A stretch of DNA of 47,486 nucleotides from Actinomycetota bacterium (lineage in GTDB: Bacteria; Actinomycetota; Geothermincolia; Geothermincolales; RBG-13-55-18): NCBI GenBank assembly GCA_003598015.1, contig QZKE01000005.1, positions 1-47,486 of the forward strand, in the 5' to 3' direction. The notes beneath the pieces were generated by a model. The model did no database searches. It saw only the letters and a program-made list of their open reading frames with translations, and was not told where the DNA came from. This document shows positions 31,252 to 39,151 of the stretch, in pieces (position 1 is the stretch's first letter; each line of letters begins with the position of its first letter). A program made the translations under genes and the position numbers.

Positions 31252-33624
31252 ATGGAAAAGAAGCTCGTGGTATGCAGCATGTGCGATCTGGCCTGCACCC
31301 TAGAAGCCCATATAGAAGACGGCCGGCTGGAGAAGCTGAGGGGCTTCGCCGAGCATCCCCTCACGCCAGATGTCTTCTGCGTTAAACCGGCCCATGCCAA
31401 GGATTGGTATTACAACGACGACCGCCTTCTGTACCCTTTGAAAAGAGCAGGTGAGAGGGGCGCCGGGAAATGGATCCGCATCAGCTGGGATCAGGCCATG
31501 GACGAGATCGCCCATCGCCTGTCAGAGGTGGTCGAGAGGCACGGACCGGAGTCCTTCGCCTGTTCCACCTCGGAATACAATACCCAGGTGGCAAGCGGCG
31601 CCACCCGGCGCTTCATGAACCTCCTGGGCAGCCCCAACTACATCAGCGGCGTGTCCCTGTGCATGGGTAACACCGCCGCCGTGGCCAGCATGACCTGCGG
31701 GGGATACCCTTTTTCGGACTATGAGCAGACCCGATGCGTCGTCTATTTCGGGCACAATCCCAGGCCCGATGTGTGGGCCGGGGAATACCAGAGGTTGAGA
31801 GCAGCACTCGGGAGGGGAGCCAAGCTGATCGTACTGGACCCGCGCAAGAGCCACTGCGCGAAGATGGCCCACATCCACCTCCCCCTGCGGGCGGGAACGG
31901 ACGCCGCCATGTCCCTGGGCTGGCTGCAGGTCATCATCGAGGAAGAGCTGTACGATAAGGAGTTCGTATCCCGGTGGTGCGTAGGCTTTGAAGAGCTCGA
32001 GCGGCGGGTCGGCGAGTATCCGCTGCAGCGGGTGGAGGCCATCACGGGGGTCCCGGCCTCCCTTATCCGGGAAGCCGCCAGGATGTACGCCACCAACTCT
32101 CCCGGCGTCATCCCCTGGACCTGCATTACCGACCAGCAGAAAAACAGTACCTCGGCCCTGCGCTGCCAGACTATCTTGAGGGCGCTTACGGGCAGTTTGA
32201 ACGTGCCGGGGGGAGATGTGCTCCTTGCTCCGAATCCCATGGTCGTATCCGAATCGGAGCTGGAGATGCACGAAGCCCTGCCCCAGGATAAGAAGGACCT
32301 GCAGCTCGGGGCCGAGAAATACCCCGTCATGACCTACCGGGGCCAGCAGGCGTTGAACGAACCCCGGCGCAGGGTATGGGGCCTCCGCTATTTCAACTTG
32401 ATGAAGGGACAATACATGGCCCACCCGCCCACATTGTTCAGAGCCATGCGGGAGGGAACCCCTTATGCGGTGAAAGCCTTTTTCTCCATCGCCAATAACA
32501 CCCTTATGTGCTACACCAACCAGAAGGGCATCTATGAGGGGCTGAAAAAGCTCGACCTGTTCGTGGTCAACGACCAGTTCATGACGCCCACCGCCCAACT
32601 GGCCGATTATGTACTCCCCGGAGACAACTTCCTGGAGCGGCCCGTTCTGTATAACGCCTCGGAATGGATCAATCTCTATTTTGCAGCCCCTAAAGTGCTG
32701 GAGCCACCGGGCGAATGCAGGGATATCTACCATTTCTGGCGCGAACTGGCCCTGCGCATGGGCATGGAGGAACACTTCCCCTGGAATAATCTGGAAGAAT
32801 TGTACGACTTCCGGGTCAAAGGAACCGGGCTCACATGGGAGGAACTCTCCGAGAACCTCTTTGTGGTTCCCTCCCCTCCACCTCAGGCGGCCCCGGTCTT
32901 TCGCAAAACCCTCAGGGCCCTTTCCAGGACCGGCCTCTTGCCAAAGGTGACCCCCGTCTTTCTGACCATGATGTCCTGGCAGCGTCGCACCCGGGAGAGG
33001 CTGGAGCAGGCGGGCATGGAGCGCATGGCCGTCCTGTTTCGAGACCGCATGACCTTTAAACCCTACCCCCACGAAAAATTGGGTTTCGCCACCCCCAGCG
33101 GGAAGGTGGAGCTGTACTCGAGCGTGCTCGAGGACCTGGGCCACGATCCACTGCCTTATTGGAGCGATATAAACCCACCGGGGGAAACGGCTGATTCATC
33201 TGAGGACGAGTATCCTCTCCAGCTCTTTATCGGCCTGCGTGAGGACGAATATTTTCATTCAACCGGACGGCACGTCGATAAACTGCGCAAACGCAACCCG
33301 GAGCCCCTGGCTTTTATAAACACCAATACCGCCCGCAAGTCGGATATCGAGGACGGGTCGTGGATATACGTGGAGACCTCGTGGGGCAGGGTGAAGATGA
33401 AGGCCAAGCTCAGCGAGGACATGCACCCGGACCTGGTGCGTGTTCCCCACGGGTGGTGGAAACCGGAGATGCCGAAAGGCGACCCGGAGCTTTCCGGGGC
33501 TTGGGATTACTCGGATGGGGTCCTTCTCGACGATGACCCGGCCCACCTGGACCCCGAGCAGGGCCTGCCCGACCTGCGCGGAGGCAGGAGGTGCAGGGTG
33601 ACCCTCATGCAGGAAGAATCTTAG
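31252..33624 (+). CDS. Molybdopterin oxidoreductase (DMSO reductase family)
   Basis: A 790-aa enzyme. The N-terminal 4Fe-4S motif is C8-x2-C11-x3-C15-x27-C43, then YPLKRAGERGAGKWIRISWDQAM, the usual opening of domain I. SGVSLCMGN near residue 142 offers a Cys as likely Mo/W ligand, and VVYFGHNPRPD with LIVLDPRKS are the MGD-binding loops. The C-terminal MGD-binding domain (about 660-785) has HSTGRHVDKLR. No Tat signal is seen, so it is cytoplasmic. ATG 31252 follows GGGGGGAAC better than ATG 31237. Cytosolic members without partner subunits include acetylene hydratase- and transhydroxylase-like proteins; the reaction is open. Confidence 0.9.
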   Translation: MEKKLVVCSMCDLACTLEAHIEDGRLEKLRGFAEHPLTPDVFCVKPAHAKDWYYNDDRLLYPLKRAGERGAGKWIRISWDQAMDEIAHRLSEVVERHGPESFACSTSEYNTQVASGATRRFMNLLGSPNYISGVSLCMGNTAAVASMTCGGYPFSDYEQTRCVVYFGHNPRPDVWAGEYQRLRAALGRGAKLIVLDPRKSHCAKMAHIHLPLRAGTDAAMSLGWLQVIIEEELYDKEFVSRWCVGFEELERRVGEYPLQRVEAITGVPASLIREAARMYATNSPGVIPWTCITDQQKNSTSALRCQTILRALTGSLNVPGGDVLLAPNPMVVSESELEMHEALPQDKKDLQLGAEKYPVMTYRGQQALNEPRRRVWGLRYFNLMKGQYMAHPPTLFRAMREGTPYAVKAFFSIANNTLMCYTNQKGIYEGLKKLDLFVVNDQFMTPTAQLADYVLPGDNFLERPVLYNASEWINLYFAAPKVLEPPGECRDIYHFWRELALRMGMEEHFPWNNLEELYDFRVKGTGLTWEELSENLFVVPSPPPQAAPVFRKTLRALSRTGLLPKVTPVFLTMMSWQRRTRERLEQAGMERMAVLFRDRMTFKPYPHEKLGFATPSGKVELYSSVLEDLGHDPLPYWSDINPPGETADSSEDEYPLQLFIGLREDEYFHSTGRHVDKLRKRNPEPLAFINTNTARKSDIEDGSWIYVETSWGRVKMKAKLSEDMHPDLVRVPHGWWKPEMPKGDPELSGAWDYSDGVLLDDDPAHLDPEQGLPDLRGGRRCRVTLMQEES

Positions 33625-33644
33625 ATTGAAGGAGGTTATAAGAG

Positions 33645-34043
33645 ATGATAGACATAGGCGACTATCCCGGAGTATCAAAGGCACACATGAAGCTGGCCAA
33701 AAAATATTCCAGTATCCTGCTAATAGGCCCACCCATGTGCGATGAGCTCGTATCCTTGGTAGAGCACATGTTCAGCGAAGAGGAGGCGGAGGTCGCTAGG
33801 CATTTGAAGCCCTGGCGGCCGATGACGGCCAAGAAGCTCGCCGCTGCGACCGGGCTGCCTTTACGGGAGGTCGAGGCGATGCTCGATGTCCTTGCCCACT
33901 GTCGTTATCCCATCCATACCAGCGTGCTCGAGGGGATCAACAACAAGATCAAGGTCATAAAGAGGGTGGCTTATGGGTATAGAGATGAGGAGTATTTCTT
34001 CCTGAAGATACGGGGAGCTTTTAGGCTAGCTACCCACAATTAA
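33645..34043 (+). pseudogene. Truncated Fe-S protein gene fused to an ISL3 transposase C-terminus
   Basis: A 132-residue chimera. Residues 1 to about 85 match the N-terminus of the next gene's protein (KLAKKYSSILLIGPPMCDEL against KLAKRYSSIFMAGPKMSDDL). From about residue 86 the sequence becomes YPIHTSVLEGINNKIKV and KRVAYGYRDEEYFFLKI, the conserved end of ISL3-family transposases. The final residues overlap the ISL3-end repeat. An ISL3 element therefore seems to have entered the original GC-rich gene, with most of the element later lost. The intact ribosome site AAGGAGG may still allow expression. Confidence 0.8.
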
Positions 34044-34055
34044 TGCAGAAGAGCC
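34031..34055 (+). mobile_element. ISL3-family right terminal repeat, copy 5
   Basis: It reads TACCCACAATTAATGCAG then AAGAGCC. It follows the transposase C-terminal coding sequence directly, which identifies the 25-bp motif family as ISL3-type ends. The ribosome site of the next gene starts about ten bases later. Confidence 0.7.
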
Positions 34056-34075
34056 ATATATTAAAAGGAGAAAAG

Positions 34076-35242
34076 ATGCAGTTTGATGAGTCTAAATACT
34101 CAATGTCCCATGTAAAACTCGCCAAAAGATACAGTTCTATTTTTATGGCGGGCCCTAAAATGAGCGATGATCTCGTTACGCTTATTTCCTACATGTTTAC
34201 TGAAGAACAAGCTGAAATAGCAAGGACCTTGCCGCCTTATGTACCAGTGTCTTACAAAATAATAGCCATGCTTAAACGCCGTCCTTTTCAAGAAGTACGT
34301 TCTATTTTAGAGGAGATGGTTGATAAATCGGTTATCTTTAGAATGGGCAATAGTTGTTCTCTTATTCCTTTACTACCCGGAACAATGGAATTGATGATGA
34401 TGAGGAACAAAGATGATGAATGGTTAGCCACCTATGCCCGGCTTTATCTTAAAATTTTCAATGATGGGTATTTAAAAAGATATATGAAAAACACTAAGGG
34501 GCTCCCTTCAATTACCTACACACCGGTGAACCATGACGTTGAAGTTAAAAACCGTAAAGTGAAGGTAGACCAAGAAATTGAAGCCGAAAACCGTCAAGTG
34601 AGTGATGATTTCGTTGCAAAGGCCATTGAATATCATGACAATATTGCCATTGTAAACTACTGTCAGTGTCGGCGTTTGACAAAACTAACCGGCAAAGAAT
34701 GCAGTCATGGTGGTCTAACGGAAGAAGATGGTTGTTTGTGGTTCGGGTCTGTTGCAAAATATTTTGTGTCCCAAGACATTGCAAGAAAAGTAAGTAAAAA
34801 AGAGGCATTCCAGCATGTAGCGCACGGCAAGGAAAATAAGGCCGCCTTTTTTACCTTCAACGCTTCTTATAAAAGCGACTTAATGATATGTCTTTGTTGT
34901 CAGTGCTGTTGCAAATTTATTCATGTGATAAACAACTTTGATGGGCAAAAGCTGGTTGCCGAGACTGAATATAAGATAGCTGTTAATTCCGGTCTGTGTT
35001 CTAATTGTGGTGCTTGCTCAAAGGTTTGCTTTACAAATGCCCATGCCATGGTTGACAAAAAACATGTGTATAACAAAGATGAATGCATTGGATGCGGCGT
35101 CTGTATTGATGCTTGCGAAAAAAATGCGCTTCAACTAGTACGAAACGACAAATATAAGAAACCCCCTAGACACATGATGTTGACTTTACTGAAACTTGCC
35201 CCCGAAGCAGCAATGATGGCCATAAAAAAAAGTGGCTCTTAG
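34076..35242 (+). CDS. Two-[4Fe-4S] ferredoxin-domain protein with Cys-rich middle, AT-rich foreign gene
   Basis: A 388-aa protein. The N-terminal 100 residues match the truncated gene upstream and look like a winged-helix domain. A middle part has YCQCRRLTKLTGKECSHG, DGCLWFGSVAKYFVSQ and ICLCCQCCC. The C-terminus has two C-x2-C-x2-C-x3-C motifs (CSNCGACSKVC and CIGCGVCIDAC), each for a 4Fe-4S cluster. It could be an electron carrier or redox regulator for the Mo enzyme. GC content is near 40%, far below its neighbours, and it lies between an ISL3 end and an IS3 end. ATG 34076 follows AAGGAGAAAAG. Confidence 0.8.
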   Translation: MQFDESKYSMSHVKLAKRYSSIFMAGPKMSDDLVTLISYMFTEEQAEIARTLPPYVPVSYKIIAMLKRRPFQEVRSILEEMVDKSVIFRMGNSCSLIPLLPGTMELMMMRNKDDEWLATYARLYLKIFNDGYLKRYMKNTKGLPSITYTPVNHDVEVKNRKVKVDQEIEAENRQVSDDFVAKAIEYHDNIAIVNYCQCRRLTKLTGKECSHGGLTEEDGCLWFGSVAKYFVSQDIARKVSKKEAFQHVAHGKENKAAFFTFNASYKSDLMICLCCQCCCKFIHVINNFDGQKLVAETEYKIAVNSGLCSNCGACSKVCFTNAHAMVDKKHVYNKDECIGCGVCIDACEKNALQLVRNDKYKKPPRHMMLTLLKLAPEAAMMAIKKSGS

Positions 35243-35301
35243 AGGTGGCCGGGGTTCATTGGACATGTTTTCGTGATCCTTAAGTGGCATCCTGCTCATC
35301 A

Positions 35302-35705
35302 CTATGCTGCTGCCTCTTCCTTTGGAAGCGTGTCCCAGTAGACCTCATCGGGTGTCCGGTAGTCAAGGCCCTGGTGCCGCCTCCTTGAGTTGTAGAACTC
35401 GAAGTAGCCTCGCTCAATGATTCGTACGCCTTCAGATAGACCTCCTCGTACTTGACGCTTCTCCACAGTCTCTCCACGAACACGTTGTCGAACCAGCGGC
35501 CCCGCCCATCCATGCTGATCCTGATCTTGTGATCCTTCAGAACATCGGTGAACTCATCGGAGGTGAACTGGCTGCCCTGGTCGGTGTTGAAGATGTCGGG
35601 GCATCCGTACCTGGCGATGGCTTCTTTGAGCGCCTCTGAGCAGAAGGAGGCGTCCAGGGTGTTGGAGAGCCGCCAGGCCAGCACCTTGCGGCTGGCCCGC
35701 CTACC
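35302..35705 (-). mobile_element. IS3-family transposase (OrfB) C-terminal remnant, frameshifted
   Basis: The minus strand encodes RYGCPDIFNTDQGSQFTSDEF with the second catalytic Asp of the rve integrase core, then RWFDNVFVERLWRSVKYEEVYL with the catalytic Glu region. Near 35410-35425 the frame shifts; another frame continues FEFYNSRRRHQGLDYRTPDEVYW to a stop at 35302. The N-terminal half and OrfA are missing. The element end is probably around 35258-35282. Confidence 0.8.
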
Positions 35706-35779
35706 TGGCCAGGTACGCCCGTAATTATTTGATCAACGCCTGGAAAGGGTGGTCCTCTCGCCGCTACTCGCGGCACTAG
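35690..35779 (+). mobile_element. Possible second transposase C-terminal fragment
   Basis: A short open stretch reads AYLARYARNYLINAWKGW and SSRRYSRH to a TAG at 35777-35779. Basic, aromatic-rich C-termini like this occur in transposases, and it abuts the IS3 remnant. The family is not identified. The remaining bases to 35873 show nothing. Confidence 0.25.
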
Positions 35780-35873
35780 GAAAAAAGTGCCTCCGCAAAC
35801 TCTCGGGGATCGAAGGGGTGGAGGTCCTCCAATCCCTCCCCTAAACCGATAAACTGTAACTGTTGCCAGCCCA

Positions 35874-36410
35874 CTAGCCTTGATCCTTGAACCTATAGAC
35901 GATCACGCAGGTGTCAGCGCCTTCGGTGAGGTTCTTTTCGCACACCGTCTCGTATCTTTCGGGGTTGTAACCGCGCATGATGGCGGCGTCGATGTTCTGA
36001 CAGAAGTACTTGCCGTACTCCTCCAGGCCCCACTCTTTGAGGGCGGAGGCAAGGGGGCAGTAGGATATCTCGACGCGCAACTGTCCTTCCTCCAGGTTGG
36101 GCACCATCTCGTGGTAGGAGGTATCCAGGTCGGAACAGACGGTGAAGGAAGCGAAGGTGGGCTCCCTCCCCTCGGACCTGACCCGCTCCGCCAGTCTGCG
36201 GCCGCGCTCCTCCCCGTATTTCCTCACCGCCGCGATGACGGCATCCCGCCCCTTGTCTCCGAAGCGCTCGATCACCTCCCGGGCGAGGGTGCCCAGGAGC
36301 TTTCCCTGCATCTCCAGGGGTTTATCGATGTACTGATCTTTCTTCTCCGCCCTCTCCGCGAGCGCGGGCCCCAGCGTATCGAGTTCGAAATCCTTCCTTT
36401 CGTCCATCAT
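35874..36410 (-). CDS. ATC-hydrolase-like domain protein
   Basis: A 178-aa protein resembling the L-2-amino-thiazoline-4-carboxylate hydrolase (PF14196-type) family. An N-terminal helix with VIERFGDKGRDAVIAAVRKYGEERG is followed by EISYCPLASALKEWG, then YFCQNIDAAIMRGYNP and ADTCVIVYRF, where the conserved Cys and His-type positions lie. Most members have no known activity. Several starts are close together (36416, 36410, 36407); 36410 has AGGTG six bases upstream. A REPIN-like element ends 20 bp before it, separating it from the 2Fe-2S gene on the same strand. Confidence 0.75.
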   Translation of the reverse strand: MMDERKDFELDTLGPALAERAEKKDQYIDKPLEMQGKLLGTLAREVIERFGDKGRDAVIAAVRKYGEERGRRLAERVRSEGREPTFASFTVCSDLDTSYHEMVPNLEEGQLRVEISYCPLASALKEWGLEEYGKYFCQNIDAAIMRGYNPERYETVCEKNLTEGADTCVIVYRFKDQG

Positions 36411-36430
36411 GCCCATCACCTCGTTTCTTC

Positions 36431-36557
36431 AGGGGTCAGGTCTTTCATTTTGCATACCGAAGTATCCATATCTATGTTTACCCGGCGGAAGTATAAACTG
36501 GCGTCAGATAATATTCTTACACGTACTATCATATGCAAAATGAAAGACCTGACCCCT
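36431..36557. repeat. REPIN-like inverted repeat element, copy 3
   Basis: Perfect 26-bp arms (36431-36456 and 36532-36557) flank 75 bp. The outer ends read AGGGGTCAGGTCTTTC. On the minus strand its outer end overlaps the TAG stop of the 2Fe-2S gene, and its other end is just before the start of the ATC-hydrolase-like gene. Confidence 0.8.
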
Positions 36558-36873
36558 AGGTGCTCTCGCACCACAGATCACGTATGACCTCGCTTGCGTT
36601 GACCGGCTCCACGACGATATCCCCCTCCACCGCCGTCTCGCATGCCAGTACTACCTTGCCGTTCACCTTTAAAATACAGCGTTGGCAGAAACCGAGCCGG
36701 CAATTCATGCAATAGGCCAGGCCCGGGTCCAACTGTTCTCTTATATGGTTCAGGCAGTCTTGCACCGACATCTCCCCCTCCACGAGGGGGACCCGGTAAT
36801 CCTGGAAGCGCGGAGCCGGGTCCGTCTCGGGGTCGTAGCGAAAACAGCGCACGTTGATGGTGGGATGGCTCAT
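36556..36873 (-). CDS. 2Fe-2S protein, SdhB/FrdB N-terminal domain only
   Basis: A 105-aa protein matching the first half of succinate dehydrogenase/fumarate reductase iron-sulfur subunits. SVQDCLNHIREQLDPGLAYC is followed by the 2Fe-2S set C58-x4-C63-x2-C66-x11-C78. The C-terminal domain with the 4Fe-4S and 3Fe-4S clusters is absent, so the normal subunit length of about 240 is halved. The start overlaps the flavoprotein stop as ATGA, so the two are coupled and should form a complex. It would carry single electrons to or from the FAD subunit. Confidence 0.85.
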   Translation of the reverse strand: MSHPTINVRCFRYDPETDPAPRFQDYRVPLVEGEMSVQDCLNHIREQLDPGLAYCMNCRLGFCQRCILKVNGKVVLACETAVEGDIVVEPVNASEVIRDLWCEST

Positions 36874-38693
36874 CGCTCCACCTCCCCACGCTTGAGGGAG
36901 GCGGTCCCGGAGGCTACCGCCTCCTCGAAGGTCATCCTGCCCGCAGGGAGGGGTATGCTGGTGACCACCGGGTCCTCCAGGCGCAGGGACGGTTCACCGT
37001 CCCGGTTGGAGATGACCGTGTTTACGCACCAGCGGTCGTTGTCGGTGTGGGGGAAGTCGCGGCGGTAGAAGCCGCCCCGGCTCTCCTCGCGCCGCAGGGA
37101 TGCCAGGGTGCTCATCTCCAGGCAAAGCAGCATGTTCTCCAGCTCCAGGCAGAGCTGCCACTCGAAGTTGAGCCGCTTGGTCTTGGAGGTCGAGACGTAG
37201 AGGCGCGCGGCCTCGTCCCGCCTCATCCAGGAGAGCTCGTCGTAGGCGCTCTCCAGCCCTTCCCCTTCCCTGATTACCCGCAGGTACTCATCGGTCACGC
37301 CGTGCATCCTTTCGAGGAACTCGATAGGTGGGACACCCTCCGTCCTGCGCAAGGGCGCCCTGATCCTCTCACGGATCGCCTCCAACTGGTCCTTATCGGG
37401 CTCTATATGCTCCACACCATTTATGTAAGCGGGACAGGCCTCGCCGGCTATCCGCCCCTGTGCTCCCACCTGTGTGGTGGCGGAGGCCACCCGCACCGAA
37501 CCCCACAGCCCACCCGAGCACTCGCCCGCGGCGTAGAGTCCCGGGATACCCGTCTCGGTACGCTCGTTGACCCTGATGCCGCCCACCATGAAGTGTACGG
37601 CGTTCCCTACCTCGAGGTCCTCGGTCTTGGCCATCTCCAGCAGACGGGGCAGGAGCTTGCGGAACTCGGACCTCTTGTCCCTGTTCTCGTCCAGGAACCC
37701 CTTGAACTTGCCCCACACGAAGTCGATGCCCTCCGGGGTAAGGTGCTTGAGAGCGAAATAGACGCCGCCGTGCGGGCTGCCGCGTCCCTCCTCCACCTCG
37801 AGCTCGCCGGCGATGGCTACGATCTCCTTGGTGCTCTGCTCCATGGTCGTGGGATCGTAGCGCTGCATGAAACGTTCTCCCTCGCTGTTGAGCAGCTGGA
37901 CGAAGGGGCCCGCCTCGGTCTCCATCATGATGTAGGGCAGGATGCTCTTCCTGGCCATGGGCGGCCAGAGCATGGTTGCGGGGATATACTGCACCATCTC
38001 CATGCCGATCATCTCCGCCCCGGCGCGGAAGGCCATGGCCTGCCCGTCGCCGGTCAGGTCGGCGGCGGCGGAGTTGAAGTGGTAGGCCTGCTGCCATCCC
38101 CCCGTGCACAGCACGACGGCCCTGGCCCGGATGAGGACGATTTCGCCGCTCTTCAGGTCCAAGGCCACCGCCCCACAGGCGCGGCCCTCGCCGCTGAGCA
38201 GGTCCACCACCATGGTGTCCTCCAGGACGCGGATGCCCATCTCCCGCACCTTGCGGCGCAGTATGCGCACCCACTTAACCCCCGAGGTGATGAGGCCCCG
38301 GGCCATCTCCTCGGCGTGTACCTGCTCGAAGCGGTACACCGGCATGCCCCACTCCAGCAGGTCCGCGGTGTTCTTCGCCGCGTACTCCACGTACTTCTCG
38401 ACCATGCGCTGGTTTCCCAGGTGGAAACCCTCCCGCACCAGGTCCTCGCAGAAGCGCTGCGGGGAATCGCGGTCATCTCCCGGAAGCCCCAGCGCGATGG
38501 CGCTCCTGCCGTCCAGGTTGAAGTCGGCGCCGGCCATCTGGGAGGCCCCGCAGCGGCTCATCTTCCCCTTGCTGGCGATGAGCACGTCCAGTCCCGCCCG
38601 TGCGGCATTCACCGCCGCCTGCCCGCCCGACCCCTCGCTCCCCACCACCAGCACGTCGCAGGTGATGTCCCGGTCGTAAAGTGCTTCGGCCAT
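36870..38693 (-). CDS. FAD-binding fumarate reductase/succinate dehydrogenase-like flavoprotein
   Basis: A 607-aa protein. The FAD motif DVLVVGSEGSGGQAAVNAAR is at residues about 13-32. SRCGASQMAGADFN stands where SdhA/FrdA attach FAD to His. NAVHFMVGGIRVNERTET, near residue 425, is in the place of the H-x-x-x-G-G substrate loop, and LYAAGECSGGLWGSVRVAS closes the FAD site. The 120-residue C-terminal helical domain (RLNFEWQLCLELENMLLCLE) is as in SdhA/AprA. ATG 38693 follows GGGGGGAGCC. With the 2Fe-2S protein it forms a two-subunit enzyme without membrane anchor; enoate or 3-ketosteroid-type reductions are alternatives. Confidence 0.85.
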   Translation of the reverse strand: MAEALYDRDITCDVLVVGSEGSGGQAAVNAARAGLDVLIASKGKMSRCGASQMAGADFNLDGRSAIALGLPGDDRDSPQRFCEDLVREGFHLGNQRMVEKYVEYAAKNTADLLEWGMPVYRFEQVHAEEMARGLITSGVKWVRILRRKVREMGIRVLEDTMVVDLLSGEGRACGAVALDLKSGEIVLIRARAVVLCTGGWQQAYHFNSAAADLTGDGQAMAFRAGAEMIGMEMVQYIPATMLWPPMARKSILPYIMMETEAGPFVQLLNSEGERFMQRYDPTTMEQSTKEIVAIAGELEVEEGRGSPHGGVYFALKHLTPEGIDFVWGKFKGFLDENRDKRSEFRKLLPRLLEMAKTEDLEVGNAVHFMVGGIRVNERTETGIPGLYAAGECSGGLWGSVRVASATTQVGAQGRIAGEACPAYINGVEHIEPDKDQLEAIRERIRAPLRRTEGVPPIEFLERMHGVTDEYLRVIREGEGLESAYDELSWMRRDEAARLYVSTSKTKRLNFEWQLCLELENMLLCLEMSTLASLRREESRGGFYRRDFPHTDNDRWCVNTVISNRDGEPSLRLEDPVVTSIPLPAGRMTFEEAVASGTASLKRGEVER

Positions 38694-38837
38694 GGCTCCC
38701 CCCGGATGTCCTCGCTCTGCTCGATACCCGTCGTAAATAGGATATCCGAAAAGCACGCGCGGCAAACCCTCATACACGTTCCGCATCGCTATGCCAAGCA
38801 GACCGTGGGGACGTTTGCCCGCTATGCGGTCTGTTGA

Positions 38838-39129
38838 ATGTTGATCATCGCTAAAGTGGATTTCATCTTCTCTCAATCCTCCTATGAGCGGCAGGCCATC
38901 GCGCGCGAGATCGGTCAGCATTGGAGATACGGAAGTCAGATTCGCTTCACTGGAAGACCGGGTCATCCACAAGATCGTGTCCGGAAGGCCCCGGGATATG
39001 GAGGACGTGAAGAACGTACTCGTGAAGAATCCCGGATATGTCCGGGAGTATATTCTCACCTGGCTTCAGGAGTTCGATACCGCGCTCGATACTTCATTGA
39101 CGGAAGCCTTCGCTGAGCTGTCCGGCTAG
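38838..39129 (+). pseudogene. Nucleotidyltransferase-like (DUF6036/AbiEii-like) remnant
   Basis: One frame gives KVDFIFSQSSYERQAIARE. After a frameshift near 38900 another gives SIGDTEVRFASLEDRVIHKI, then GRPRDMEDVKNVL and YILTWLQEFDTAL to TAG at 39127-39129. V-D-x-x-F then S-x-E-D-x-x-x-H-K and G-R-P-R-D-x-E-D is the second half of MNT-like proteins often found as antitoxin/toxin-type pairs. The catalytic G-S-x-x-D part is missing, so this is a 5'-truncated, frameshifted relic. The 145 bp before it holds only a weak 7-bp dyad (38799-38833). Confidence 0.7.
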
Positions 39130-39151
39130 GGGGCGGCCCATCGTTCCTTGC

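Noticed and set aside
31522..33144. A 540-codon minus-strand open frame opposite the Mo oxidoreductase
   Set aside because: It is the shadow of a GC-rich coding gene whose own frame shows Fe-S and cofactor motifs.
38799..38833. CAGACCG/CGGTCTG dyad with a GGGGACG core as another REP element
   Set aside because: The arms are only 7 bp, with a 21-bp loop and no second copy in the window; too weak to call.
37047..38837. A 596-codon plus-strand open frame opposite the flavoprotein
   Set aside because: Its composition is low-complexity His/Leu/Pro/Ala, with no motif; the minus-strand flavoprotein has FAD motifs and a coupled partner.
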